From an uncultured Rhodoferax sp. (GTDB lineage: Bacteria; Pseudomonadota; Gammaproteobacteria; Burkholderiales; Burkholderiaceae_C), in contig NZ_CAMIHB010000016.1 in assembly GCF_946221635.1 (NCBI RefSeq), positions 40,373 through 104,372 on the forward strand: a stretch of 64,000 nt of DNA. Direction: 5' to 3'. The notes under the pieces were generated by a model. That model made no database searches, was not told the DNA's origin, and saw only the letters and a list, made by a program, of their open reading frames with translations. Positions 34,951 through 43,628 of the stretch are shown here, in pieces. The first letter of the stretch is position 1. Each line of letters begins with the position of its first letter. The translations under genes were made by a program, and so were the position numbers.

Positions 34951-35883
34951 GTGAAGAGAATCGTGATGCGTTGGCTGGCCGCTTGCGCGCTGGCCCTGAG
35001 CCTGTTCCCCGCCGCTGCGTCTGCAGCTGGGTACACCCAAACCAGATACCCCATCGTGCTGGTGCACGGCTTGTTCGGTTTCGACAATATCGGTCCCGTG
35101 GAGTATTTCTACGGCATCCCCTCGGCCTTGCGGGCCGATGGTGCCAAGGTCTACGTGGTGCAGGTGGTGGCCGCCAACAGCACCGAGGTCCGTGGTGAGC
35201 AGCTGCTGACGCAGGTGAAGCAGATCTTGGCGGCCACTGGCGCCGCCAAGGTCAACCTCATGGGCCACAGCCACGGCGGACCGACCGCGCGCTATGTGGC
35301 CTCGGTGCGTCCCGATCTGGTGGCCTCCGTCACCTCGATTGGCGGCGTGAACAAGGGCTCGGCCGTCGCCGACGTGCTGCTCGGTGTGGCGCCCCCGGGA
35401 ACCTTCAGCAACACCGTGCTGGTGTCCATTACCAACGGCCTGGGCACCATCATCAACTTCCTGTCCGGCGGTGGTGGCCTCACGCAAAACTCGCTGGCCG
35501 CGGCGCAGTCGCTCAGCACGGCTGGTACCGCCAAGTTCAATGCGGCCCACCCCCAGGGCGTGCCCACCACGGCCTGCGGTGAAGGCGCGTACAGCGTGAA
35601 TGGCGTGTCCTACTACTCCTGGAGCGGTGCGCAGCCCTATACCAATGTTCTGGACGTGGCGGACCCCGCGTTGGCGCTGACCTCGCTGGCCTTTCTGGGT
35701 GCCAAGAACGACGGCCTGGTGAGCAGCTGCTCCTCGCGCCTGGGCAAGGTGATCCGCGACGACTACGCCATCAACCACCTGGACGAGGTGAACCAGACCG
35801 TGGGCCTGACCAATCTGTTTGAAACCAGCCCGGTCACGCTGTTCCGCCAACAGGCGAACCGCCTGAAGAACGCGGGGCTGTAA
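34951..35883 (+). CDS. Secreted triacylglycerol lipase, subfamily I.2
   Basis: Extracellular lipase, 310 aa. GTG 34951 with GGAGA six bases upstream; signal peptide MKRIVMRWLAACALALSLFP, cut about ASA-A. Oxyanion motif PIVLVHGLFGFDNIG, nucleophile Ser in GHSHGG, and a Cys pair (TTACGEG...SSCSSRLG) for the disulfide known in Burkholderia/Pseudomonas lipases of this group. The paired foldase gene follows after 3 bp. These enzymes fold in the periplasm with the foldase and leave through a T2SS, whose genes surround the operon. Confidence 0.95.
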   Translation: MKRIVMRWLAACALALSLFPAAASAAGYTQTRYPIVLVHGLFGFDNIGPVEYFYGIPSALRADGAKVYVVQVVAANSTEVRGEQLLTQVKQILAATGAAKVNLMGHSHGGPTARYVASVRPDLVASVTSIGGVNKGSAVADVLLGVAPPGTFSNTVLVSITNGLGTIINFLSGGGGLTQNSLAAAQSLSTAGTAKFNAAHPQGVPTTACGEGAYSVNGVSYYSWSGAQPYTNVLDVADPALALTSLAFLGAKNDGLVSSCSSRLGKVIRDDYAINHLDEVNQTVGLTNLFETSPVTLFRQQANRLKNAGL

Positions 35884-35886
35884 GCC

Positions 35887-36864
35887 TTGCAGCAGCGCTG
35901 GTGGCCCACTGCGCTGGGCCTGGGGATGGCCTGCCTGCTGTCCCTGGCGTGGTGGATCTGGCCCGCAGACCCCGCGATTGCCCCGGGGGGACTGGGGGCT
36001 CCCGCCGCAGCGACGGCGGGAACGTTGCGGCCTGCGTCCTTGCAGGGCACCACTCCGGACGGTGCGGCCAGCCTGGGGGCGCTCCAGGCCCTGCCCGGTG
36101 CGGGCCCTGGTGGGCTGCCCTATGGCGCCCTGCGGCGGTTGTTTGACTACTACCTGAGCACGGTGGGCGAACTGACGGTCGAGGTCATAGCCGAGCAGAT
36201 CCGCCAGGAGTTGGGGCGTACCCTGGAACCGGCACGCGTTGATGCGGCCAAGCGCTTGCTGGCCCGCTACCTCGATTTCAAGCGTGAGCTGTTCACGCTG
36301 GAGCAGCAGTTTGCCAAGCAGCCGCCCGCAGACCAGGCTCTGCGCAGGCGTTTCGAGGCCATGCAGGCCCTGCGTGCGCGCTTCTTCAATGCCGAGGAGG
36401 AGCAGGCCATGTTCGGATTGGACGATGCGGCGGACCTGGATGCGCTCGCGCGTCTGGATGTTGCGAATCATCCCATGCTCAACGCGGAGCAGAAGCGCCT
36501 CCAGTTGGCGGCGCTGGACGCCGCCATGCCCAAGGCCTTGCGCGAAGACCGCGAGGCCCCGCGGGCCATCCTGCAATTGGAGGAAAAGGCTCGGTCCCTG
36601 CGGGCGCAGGGCGGCAGCGAGGACGAGGTATACCGTCTGCGCGCCCAGACGCTGGACCCGGCTGCGGCGGGGCGCCTGGCGCAGGTGGACAAAGAGGAAA
36701 TGGCCTGGAAAGCCCGTATCGACCACTACCTGGTGGAACGTGCGGGCTTGCTCAGGAAGTTGGGGGAGGCGCCCGAGTCTGAGCGCAGTGCTGCCCTCAA
36801 TGCGCTGCAGCAGGCCCAGTTCAGTGAACTGGAGCGCAAGCGCTTGGCGGCCTACGAGCCTTGA
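35887..36864 (+). CDS. Lipase-specific foldase (lipase chaperone)
   Basis: Membrane-anchored steric chaperone, 325 aa. Start TTG 35887, three bases after the lipase stop. N-terminal anchor at about residues 8-25, then an Ala/Pro/Gly-rich linker. The signature RRLFDYYLSTVGE is at residues 83-95, fitting the RxxFDY(F/C)L(S/T)A motif of lipase foldases with Tyr at the F/C position. The remainder is the helical lipase-embracing scaffold. Needed to activate the preceding lipase. Confidence 0.93.
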   Translation: MQQRWWPTALGLGMACLLSLAWWIWPADPAIAPGGLGAPAAATAGTLRPASLQGTTPDGAASLGALQALPGAGPGGLPYGALRRLFDYYLSTVGELTVEVIAEQIRQELGRTLEPARVDAAKRLLARYLDFKRELFTLEQQFAKQPPADQALRRRFEAMQALRARFFNAEEEQAMFGLDDAADLDALARLDVANHPMLNAEQKRLQLAALDAAMPKALREDREAPRAILQLEEKARSLRAQGGSEDEVYRLRAQTLDPAAAGRLAQVDKEEMAWKARIDHYLVERAGLLRKLGEAPESERSAALNALQQAQFSELERKRLAAYEP

Positions 36865-36868
36865 CAAG

Positions 36869-36893
36869 AAAAAAGGCCCCGAGGGGCCTTTGG
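36869..36893. terminator. Bidirectional terminator between foldase and DUF4148-type gene
   Basis: AAGGCCCC pairs with GGGGCCTT. The minus strand has six T after the stem, serving the DUF4148 gene; the plus strand has three T, serving the foldase gene more weakly. Confidence 0.75.
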
Positions 36894-36915
36894 GGTTCGC
36901 TGCGTGTGCCGCTGC

Positions 36916-37476
36916 TTAGTTGCTGCGAACAACCGGGTAGTTGTTGGGGAACAACTCGTTGAGCTTGCGGCCTGCACCGGACGCGTATTCGTCAGTCCCC
37001 AAGTCTTTGCCGGCAACGATATCGCCGGTGCGTTGCGCCTCGGTGAGTTCAGCGCGGACCTGCTCGCGGGTCTTGCCGGCGACGGCGGGCTTGGCAGGGT
37101 AGGCTGCGGGGAACAGCTCGTTGAGCTTGCGGCCTGCACCGGAAGCGTATTCGTCGGTGCCCATGTCCTTGTTGGCAGCGATGTCGCCGGTACGTTGGGC
37201 TTCAGCGAGTTCGGTGCGCACTTGTTCACGGGTCTTGCCGGCGACGACGGGCTTGGCAGGGTAGGCTGCGGGGAACAGCTCGTTGAGCTTGCGCCCTGCG
37301 CCGGAGGCGTATTCGTCGGTGCCCATGTCCTTGCCGGCGACGATGTCGCCGGTGCGTTGGGCTTCGGCGAGTTCGGCGCGCACTTGTTCACGGGTCTTGC
37401 CGACGTCGGCGGCTTGGGCGTGGCCTGCGAGCAGGGCGGTGATGGCCAGGGCGATGGAAGCGGTTGCGGTTTTCAT
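36916..37476 (-). CDS. Exported protein with three tandem DUF4148-type repeats
   Basis: 186 aa. Signal peptide MKTATASIALAITALLAGHA, cut about AQA-A. The mature part is three copies of a 54-residue unit (residues 26-79, 80-133, 134-186), each with GKTREQVRAELAEAQRTGDI, then GTDEYASGAGRKLNELFP. Single DUF4148 units are common small exported proteins in Burkholderiales; three in tandem are unusual. The DNA copies are nearly identical with a 162-bp period, so the expansion is recent. Divergent from LysR paralogue B, the probable regulator. Function unknown. Confidence 0.85.
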   Translation of the reverse strand: MKTATASIALAITALLAGHAQAADVGKTREQVRAELAEAQRTGDIVAGKDMGTDEYASGAGRKLNELFPAAYPAKPVVAGKTREQVRTELAEAQRTGDIAANKDMGTDEYASGAGRKLNELFPAAYPAKPAVAGKTREQVRAELTEAQRTGDIVAGKDLGTDEYASGAGRKLNELFPNNYPVVRSN

Positions 37477-37538
37477 GGTGTTGGTCCTTCTATCCAAGTG
37501 ATTGATTCCACCGGCAGGACACAGCGTCCTGTCCGTGG

Positions 37539-37587
37539 CATCGAAGGGGCGTTCTTGGTTTCGTCTCATCGATGGGGTGAACTTTAG
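37539..37587. promoter_or_regulatory. Conserved operator region between DUF4148-type gene and LysR, copy 2
   Basis: CATCGAAGGGGCG at 37539 and CATCGATGGGGTG at 37567 repeat 28 bp apart, followed by TGAACTTTA. It aligns closely with 15532-15583, including TTCGTCTC between the boxes. Probably the shared binding site of the two LysR paralogues. Confidence 0.65.
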
Positions 37588-37680
37588 GCAGGACCTAGCA
37601 TCTGAAAAATACCTCTGCAAACAGTGGTTCATTACGCTGCTTGAAATAATCCGAGGCTTGAAAAACCAAAAAAGGACGCC

Positions 37681-38613
37681 ATGGACCGCTTGATGTCAAT
37701 GCGGGTATTCCAGACCGTGATCGACGAGGGTGGATTTGCCGCAGCCGCCCGCGCGCTGGATATGTCTTCGGCTGCGGTGACGCGGCTCATTGCGGACCTG
37801 GAGGAGTATCTGGGCACCCGTCTGCTGCACCGGACCACGCGCCGCATCTCACTGAGCCCGGCCGGCGAAACCTACCTGGGACGGGTGCGCGACATCCTGC
37901 ACGACATCGACGAGGCCCACGAGGCGGCCAGCTCGCAGACCCATGAACTCTCGGGCCCTCTGCGTGTGCTGTCTCCGCCAGCACTGGCTTCGCATGTGCT
38001 CGCTCCGCTGGTCGCCGGCTTCAACGCCCGCTATCCCGACATCACCTTGCATATCGACGTGGAGTCTTTCAAGGAGCCTCCCATCGAGGACTATGACGTG
38101 ACCCTGCTGCCGACCGACGGTCATTTTGACGCCGACATCATTGCGCGCAAGGTGTCGTCGACGGAAGCCGTCCTGGTGGCATCTCCGGCCTACCTCCAAC
38201 GCAAGGGCGCGCCCCAGACGCCGCAGGACCTGGTCCACCACGATGTGCTGCGCCTCAAGCGCAATGGCCACTCTGAAACCCAATGGCGCCTGCTTCACCC
38301 TGACCAGGGGGATGCGGAGCAGGACGTGCAGGTCAAGCCGCGCCTGCTGGCCAACCATTCCGACACCCTGCTGCGGGCCGCGCTGGATGGTGCGGGCATC
38401 ACGTCAGCAGCGGTCAATCTCGTGGCGCCCCTGCTGACCTCCGGCGCGCTGGTGCGGGTGCTGGCCCCCTGGATTGCGGGACGACTGACCCTGTACGCGG
38501 CCCTGCCCAGCCGCAAGTTCCTGCCCGAGCGCACGCGGGTGTTTCTGGACTACCTGACCGAGCAGACCCGGCTGCAATCGGACAAGGCATTGCGCGCCTG
38601 CACGCTCTGCTGA
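37681..38613 (+). CDS. LysR-family transcriptional regulator, paralogue B
   Basis: 310 aa, normal LysR length. HTH MDRLMSMRVFQTVIDEGGFA...GTRLLHRTTRRISLSPAG; effector domain with VLAPLVAGFNARYPDITLHI and VASPAYLQRKGAPQTPQDL. Close paralogue of the gene at 15674, sharing start, motifs and the upstream operator layout. Convergent with gspE (5-bp gap). Probably regulates the divergent repeat protein. Confidence 0.92.
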   Translation: MDRLMSMRVFQTVIDEGGFAAAARALDMSSAAVTRLIADLEEYLGTRLLHRTTRRISLSPAGETYLGRVRDILHDIDEAHEAASSQTHELSGPLRVLSPPALASHVLAPLVAGFNARYPDITLHIDVESFKEPPIEDYDVTLLPTDGHFDADIIARKVSSTEAVLVASPAYLQRKGAPQTPQDLVHHDVLRLKRNGHSETQWRLLHPDQGDAEQDVQVKPRLLANHSDTLLRAALDGAGITSAAVNLVAPLLTSGALVRVLAPWIAGRLTLYAALPSRKFLPERTRVFLDYLTEQTRLQSDKALRACTLC

Positions 38614-38618
38614 GCGGG

Positions 38619-40007
38619 TCAGTCCCGCACCACGCGCAGCAACTCTTCGGCGCTGGTGATGCCGGCCTGCAACAGGCGTTCACCGTCCTCGCGCAGCGGC
38701 ACCATGCCGTCGGCCAGGCCGGCGGCACGCACCTCCGCCTCCGGTGCGTTGTGGTGTACCAGTTCGGCAATCGCATCCGTCACCCGTAGCAGCTCGAAGA
38801 CCCCCGTGCGTCCTTGGTAGCCCGTGTGGGAGCAGGCCGCACAACCGGCACCGGTGCAGGCCGTGCACAGCTTGCGCACCAGGCGCTGGGCCAGCACGCC
38901 GCGCAGGGACGAGCTCAGCAGGAAGGGCTCCACCCCCATGTCGATCAAGCGCGTCACCGCGCTGGCCGCATCGTTGGTGTGCAGGGTAGCCAGCACCAGG
39001 TGGCCCGTGAGCGAGGCCTGGATGGCAATTTGCGCGGTTTCAAAGTCGCGGATCTCGCCGATCATGATCACGTCCGGGTCCTGGCGCAGGATGGCGCGCA
39101 GTGCCTTGGCAAAGGTAAGGTCGATCTTGGTGTTGACCTGGGTCTGGCCCACACCGGGCAGCTCGTACTCGATGGGGTCTTCCACCGTCATGATGTTCTG
39201 TCGCGCCGCGTCCAGGCGGGACAGCGAGGCGTACAGCGTCGTCGTCTTGCCCGAGCCCGTCGGCCCGGTGACAAGGATGATGCCGTGGGGCTGGGCAATC
39301 AGGTCCTCGAAGCGCTGCAGCACCGTGCCCTGCATGCCCACCGATTCCAGGCTGCGCTGGTCCTGGCTCTTGTCCAGCAGACGCAGTACCGCGCGTTCGC
39401 CGTGGGCGCTGGGCAGGGTGCTCACGCGCACATCCACCGCCCGCATGCCGATGCGCAGGCTGATACGCCCATCCTGCGGCAGGCGCTTTTCGGAGATGTC
39501 CAGGTCGGCCATGATCTTCAGGCGCGAGATCAGCGCCGCATGCAGCGCGCGCGGCGCCTGCACCACCTCGCGCAGCGTGCCATCCACGCGAAAGCGCACG
39601 CTGCTGGCGCGCTCGTAGGGTTCGATGTGGATGTCGCTGGCACCATCGCGCGCGGCCTGCGTCAGCAGCGCGTTGAGCATGCGGATGATGGGCGCGTCAT
39701 CCGCCGTCTCCAGCAGGTCTTCCACCGCGGGCAGCTCCTGCAGCATGCGGCTGAAGTCCGCCTCGCCCTGTACTTCGCTCATCACCGTGGCCGCACTGGA
39801 CTCCCCCTGGGCATAGGCCGCACTGATGCGCTGCGTGAGCCGGGCCGCCTCCTGCGTCTGCACGCTGTGCACCGCATGCTTGCGCATCACCTCGCCAATG
39901 GCGGACGCTGGCGTGGCGTCATGTACCCACAGCGTCAGCGCGCTGTCGGTGTCTTCCAGCAAGAGTTGCTGGGTCCGCGCGAATGCGTAGGGCAGGATGT
40001 AACGCAT
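38619..40007 (-). CDS. gspE: Type II secretion ATPase GspE
   Basis: Cytoplasmic hexameric ATPase that drives pseudopilus assembly, 462 aa from ATG 40007 (a TTG at 40019 adds four residues). Walker A GPTGSGKTT at about 247-255, Asp box TVEDPIEYELPGVGQTQVN, Walker B DVIMIGEIRDFETAQIAIQA, His box GHLVLATLHTND. The zinc-binding tetracysteine is compact (CTAC...CAAC). Last gene of the main gsp operon. Confidence 0.96.
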   Translation of the reverse strand: MRYILPYAFARTQQLLLEDTDSALTLWVHDATPASAIGEVMRKHAVHSVQTQEAARLTQRISAAYAQGESSAATVMSEVQGEADFSRMLQELPAVEDLLETADDAPIIRMLNALLTQAARDGASDIHIEPYERASSVRFRVDGTLREVVQAPRALHAALISRLKIMADLDISEKRLPQDGRISLRIGMRAVDVRVSTLPSAHGERAVLRLLDKSQDQRSLESVGMQGTVLQRFEDLIAQPHGIILVTGPTGSGKTTTLYASLSRLDAARQNIMTVEDPIEYELPGVGQTQVNTKIDLTFAKALRAILRQDPDVIMIGEIRDFETAQIAIQASLTGHLVLATLHTNDAASAVTRLIDMGVEPFLLSSSLRGVLAQRLVRKLCTACTGAGCAACSHTGYQGRTGVFELLRVTDAIAELVHHNAPEAEVRAAGLADGMVPLREDGERLLQAGITSAEELLRVVRD

Positions 40008-40015
40008 GGATGAGA

Positions 40016-41479
40016 TCAATCCGCTAGTTCGGGGAAAGGTGGGAATTGGCTCGGCTTACCGTTCACAAAATGGGTCATGGCGTCCTTGCTGTTTTCCATC
40101 CAGTTCCGAATTGCCTGCAGGTATTTGTCCTCCGGCTGGTTACCAGTGGGTTGGGCTGCATAAAAGGCGAAGGTCAGCCTGCGGCCCTCGTTGGCTCCCA
40201 CCCGCAGCTCAATCCAAGTATGGGCATCCGGGAGGTCGTTGGCATAAGGAATCAAGGCCGCAAGATTGGCCTTGTCCCAGGCGGTTCCGGTGCTTGCAGA
40301 GTTCAGTACCCGCTCGCGGAAACTTCGGGTAAGGGTGTTGGCGAGACCGCATCGCGCGACGGGTGACTCCGGCGTGGTTTCGTACGACTCCACGATGCGC
40401 GCCGTTTTGTGCTCACAGGGTACAGTGGATTGAAAGTAATAGTAGGGTTTGCTGTCGTAGGACAGCCAGGCAACCGCCATGCTGGCCTTTGGGTCAGTGT
40501 TGCGCAGTGTCAGAAACACCCGACTTGATTTGGTCGGTCCATCCGGGGGCGTCTCTCGCCGACTGGCTACCCTCCATTCGCCCTGCGGCAAGGGCATGGG
40601 CAGTGTCTGTTCGCCAATTGGGACGGAGCCTGAGATCACCTGGCCTGGTAGTACCGCCCTGATCACGTTCTCCGGCGTCTGCATGTCCACACTACCCCGT
40701 CCGCTAGTCACAATGTCGGATGTCGGGAAGGCCCCAATAGTGGCAGATTTGTTCTGGAGCGCCGCCTGAACGGCCTGCCCTGTCGTGTTCACCCAGCTTT
40801 GTGCTGCTTTGTCAAAAGCATCTCCCGCACCGACACCGGCCGGCGTGCGTGCGTGCAACTGGTAACTCACTTTGCGTCCACGGTCTGCGCTGAATGTCAT
40901 GGTGACAAACAGGCTACTGTTGCCCAGGGCTGCCTCATACGGGAGGAAACCTGCATAGATACCCCGGGTATCTTGAGTCTGCGCCAATGCACTCAGCATG
41001 GATTTGCTTCCCCGGATCAAGTAGACCCCGCGGGCGCAACCGTAGGTCAACCCGTTGGAGGTGGTCCCGAAATCATTCTTGAACGGAGCGCCTGCCGAGC
41101 CGATCACATTGCATGCCGGGCTCAACCATGTAATCGGTACAGAGTTTGGTGTGAATGTGACTACCAGCATCTCCAGCGGATTGCCTGGGTCTGTGTCTTT
41201 GAGGCCCAGCGCGATCTCTGGCACTTCGCTGGGGGATTCTGAGTTACCACCACTGAGTTTGATCGAAGACTCCTTCTTGCTGACTACTTGCCAGTTGCCA
41301 GGAGGGAGCGGAAGTGGCGCCGCAAAAGTACTGAACAGGATTCCCTTGGATACTTCCACGCCCACATCGAGCTTGTCGTAGGCAGTTTGCGCGGTGGCGC
41401 TGGCGCAGAGGGCCAGTCCCGCCGCGAACGTGGCGGCGTGCAGTGTGCGGAAAAATGGGCGCTCTGACTGGCTCTTCAT
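40016..41479 (-). CDS. Exported protein of unknown function with internal duplication, inside the gsp operon
   Basis: 487 aa from ATG 41479. Signal peptide about residues 12-30 (TLHAATFAAGLALCASATAQ). The mature protein is two related halves: PLPLPPGNWQVVSKKE (55-70) matches PMPLPQGEWRVASRRE (294-309); ALGLKDTDPGNPLEMLVV (90-107) matches FLTLRNTDPKASMAVAWL (322-339); and NSSLFVTMTFSADRGRKVSY (187-206) matches TWIELRVGANEGRRLTFAFY at 421-440. Each half has two Cys (123/148 and 355/377), likely disulfides. No family recognised. G+C is visibly lower than in the flanking gsp genes. It lies 27 bp after gspD and 8 bp before gspE, where other gsp operons have nothing. Could be a T2SS cargo, a periplasmic accessory factor, or an unrelated insertion. 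Confidence 0.8.
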   Translation of the reverse strand: MKSQSERPFFRTLHAATFAAGLALCASATAQTAYDKLDVGVEVSKGILFSTFAAPLPLPPGNWQVVSKKESSIKLSGGNSESPSEVPEIALGLKDTDPGNPLEMLVVTFTPNSVPITWLSPACNVIGSAGAPFKNDFGTTSNGLTYGCARGVYLIRGSKSMLSALAQTQDTRGIYAGFLPYEAALGNSSLFVTMTFSADRGRKVSYQLHARTPAGVGAGDAFDKAAQSWVNTTGQAVQAALQNKSATIGAFPTSDIVTSGRGSVDMQTPENVIRAVLPGQVISGSVPIGEQTLPMPLPQGEWRVASRRETPPDGPTKSSRVFLTLRNTDPKASMAVAWLSYDSKPYYYFQSTVPCEHKTARIVESYETTPESPVARCGLANTLTRSFRERVLNSASTGTAWDKANLAALIPYANDLPDAHTWIELRVGANEGRRLTFAFYAAQPTGNQPEDKYLQAIRNWMENSKDAMTHFVNGKPSQFPPFPELAD

Positions 41480-41506
41480 TCTCAAATGGTCTCCCCGGGG
41501 CATGTT

Positions 41507-43624
41507 TTATGGTTGTGGTGACGGTGCAGTGCCCGCCGGCTTGGCCGGCAGCGTGGGCAGCACCGGTGCCTCGTTGATTGGCACCAGCGTGCTGGCTTCG
41601 GGCTGGCTGTTTTGCTGGCCGTTGCGCATGAGTTCGTAGCGGTCGTTGGACAGGGCCTGGGTAGAGGCTGCGTCGCGCACCACCATGGGTCGCAGGAAGA
41701 CCATGAGGTTGGTCTTCTTGCGGCTGCGGGCCTCGCTCTTGAACAGGTTGCCGAAGAAGGGCAGGTCGCCCAGGCCGGGCACCTTCTCCTGGTTGCCGGC
41801 GTACTCGTCCTGCAGCAGGCCGCCCAGCACCACCACTGCGCCGTCTTCCACCAGCACATTCGATTCAATCGTGCGCTTGTTGGTGGTGGGTCCGTTGGTG
41901 GCGTTGGCGGTGGAGGCCAGCACGCTGGACACCTCCTGGAAGATGGCCAGCTTGACGGTGCCGTTCTCGCTGATCTGCGGCTTGACCTTGAGCGTCAGGC
42001 CCACGTCCTTGCGCTCGATGGTCTGGAAGGGGTTGACGGTGCCGTTGTTGCCGCCGCCGGTGTTGGTGAACTGGCCGGTGACGAAGGGCACGTTCTGGCC
42101 GATGACGATCTTGGCCTCTTCGTTGTCCAGCGTCAGCAGGTTGGGCGTGGAGAGCACATTGCCGCTGCCCGACTCTTCCAGAAAACGCGCCAGAAAGCCC
42201 AGGACATAGACGCCGTTGGTCTTGGTGGCGGCGCCCAGGTTGATGCCGCGCCCGGGCGACACGGTGCCCGCCGCACCCTGCGTGGCCAGGGTGATGATGT
42301 TCTTGCCGGCAGTACCAAAGTTGGTACCCAAGAGGCCGATGGTGGCGTCGCCGGCATTGCCCAGCGCACCCTGCCACTGGATGCCGAATTCGGCCGCCTT
42401 GTCGGCGCTGACCTCGGCAATCAGGCTCTCCACAAACACCTGGGCGCGGCGCGCATCGAGCTTGTCGATCACGGCGCGCAGCTGGCGGTATTGCGGTTCG
42501 CTGGCGGTGATGATGAGGGAGTTGGTCGTGGGGTCGGCCTGGATCTGGCCGCCGGTGCTGGGTGCGGCCGGGCTGGCCAGCGCCGCGCCTGCTGCGCCAC
42601 CGGGCGCTGCGGGCGCGGGCACGCTGCTGACAGGCGTGCGCGCCTCGTTGCTGATGGCGGCGCGCAGTGTGGTGGCCAGCTGGGTGGCGTTGGCATTTTT
42701 CAGGTAGACCACATAGATGTTGCCGGCGGCGCCATTGCCGCCTGCCGTGGGCTGGTCCAGCTTGCTGATGAGGGAGCGCGCCAGCGTCAGGCGCGCCTGG
42801 TTGGCGGCGCGCACGATGAGGGCGTTGCTGCGCGGTTCGGCCAGCACCGTGGTCTTGAAGCCCGCGTCAGCCTGGCCTGCCGCGGCGGCGGCATTGCTCT
42901 CCAGCAGGCGCAGCACCAGCGGTGCCAGGTCGCTGGCGCTGGCGTGCTGAAGCGGCACGACTTCCACATCGGTGGCATTGGGTACATCCAGCGCCGCCAC
43001 CACGCGCGAGAGGCGGCGCAGGTTGTCGGCGTAGTCGGTGATCACCAGCGAGTTGGTCGCCGGGTTCACATTGATGGGGTTGTTGGGGTTGATCAGCGGG
43101 CGTAATACGGCCACCAGGTTGTTGGCGTTCTCGTACTGCAGCTTGATGATCTGCGTGGTCAGCTGGTTGCCACTGGCGCCGGGCGTGCCCGACTCGGTGG
43201 CGGCCACGCCGCCGCCCTGCAACTTGGCATCGGCCTCGGGCACCACCTTGTCGATGCCGTCCACCTGCACGACGGTGAAGCCCTGCATGCGCAGCGTGGC
43301 CAGGAACAGGCTGTAGGCGCGTGCCGGGGGCACCGGGCTGTCGGTGGTCAGCGTGATGTTGCCCTTGATGCGCGGGTCCACCACCACGTTGCGCCCGGTC
43401 AGCGTGGCCATGGTGCGTGCGACGGCCTCAATGTCTGCGTTGCTGAAGTTCAGGGTGATCGTGTCGCCGCGCTTGGGCGACGTGCTGGCGGCGGCAGTCT
43501 GCGCCCAGGCTTGTGTGCCAAACAGGCAGCTAGCCCCCATGGATAGTGCGCAAGCAGCTAGCAAAATCGTAGCAATCCGGCTGCGGGTCAAGGCCATGGG
43601 TGAAGAAGGGAGGGAGTGGTGCAT
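41507..43624 (-). CDS. gspD: Type II secretion outer-membrane secretin GspD
   Basis: Outer-membrane secretin, 705 aa. Signal region about residues 10-42, then N0 (ITLNFSNADIEAVARTMATL), N1-N3 domains (TTQIIKLQYENANNLVAVLR; Ser/Gly/Ala-rich N3 insert) and the secretin core ending NLFKSEARSRKKTNLMVFLR. ATG 43624 follows gspN by 4 bp; ATG 43597 (MALTRSRIATILL) is an alternative. The signal peptide core, ATILLAACALSMGAS, is encoded by one copy of the 40-bp repeat. Confidence 0.95.
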   Translation of the reverse strand: MHHSLPSSPMALTRSRIATILLAACALSMGASCLFGTQAWAQTAAASTSPKRGDTITLNFSNADIEAVARTMATLTGRNVVVDPRIKGNITLTTDSPVPPARAYSLFLATLRMQGFTVVQVDGIDKVVPEADAKLQGGGVAATESGTPGASGNQLTTQIIKLQYENANNLVAVLRPLINPNNPINVNPATNSLVITDYADNLRRLSRVVAALDVPNATDVEVVPLQHASASDLAPLVLRLLESNAAAAAGQADAGFKTTVLAEPRSNALIVRAANQARLTLARSLISKLDQPTAGGNGAAGNIYVVYLKNANATQLATTLRAAISNEARTPVSSVPAPAAPGGAAGAALASPAAPSTGGQIQADPTTNSLIITASEPQYRQLRAVIDKLDARRAQVFVESLIAEVSADKAAEFGIQWQGALGNAGDATIGLLGTNFGTAGKNIITLATQGAAGTVSPGRGINLGAATKTNGVYVLGFLARFLEESGSGNVLSTPNLLTLDNEEAKIVIGQNVPFVTGQFTNTGGGNNGTVNPFQTIERKDVGLTLKVKPQISENGTVKLAIFQEVSSVLASTANATNGPTTNKRTIESNVLVEDGAVVVLGGLLQDEYAGNQEKVPGLGDLPFFGNLFKSEARSRKKTNLMVFLRPMVVRDAASTQALSNDRYELMRNGQQNSQPEASTLVPINEAPVLPTLPAKPAGTAPSPQP
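43534..43573 (+). repeat. 40-bp dispersed repeat, copy 6 (in gspD signal sequence)
   Basis: All fixed positions match, preceded by TAG. Antisense to gspD and translated IATILLAACALSMGAS, the same frame as in cca and glmU. Confidence 0.85.
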
Positions 43625-43628
43625 GCGC

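Noticed and set aside
36940..37420. Direct repeats considered as a CRISPR array
   Set aside because: The repeat period is 162 bp, there are no unique spacers, and the repeats encode a continuous exported protein.
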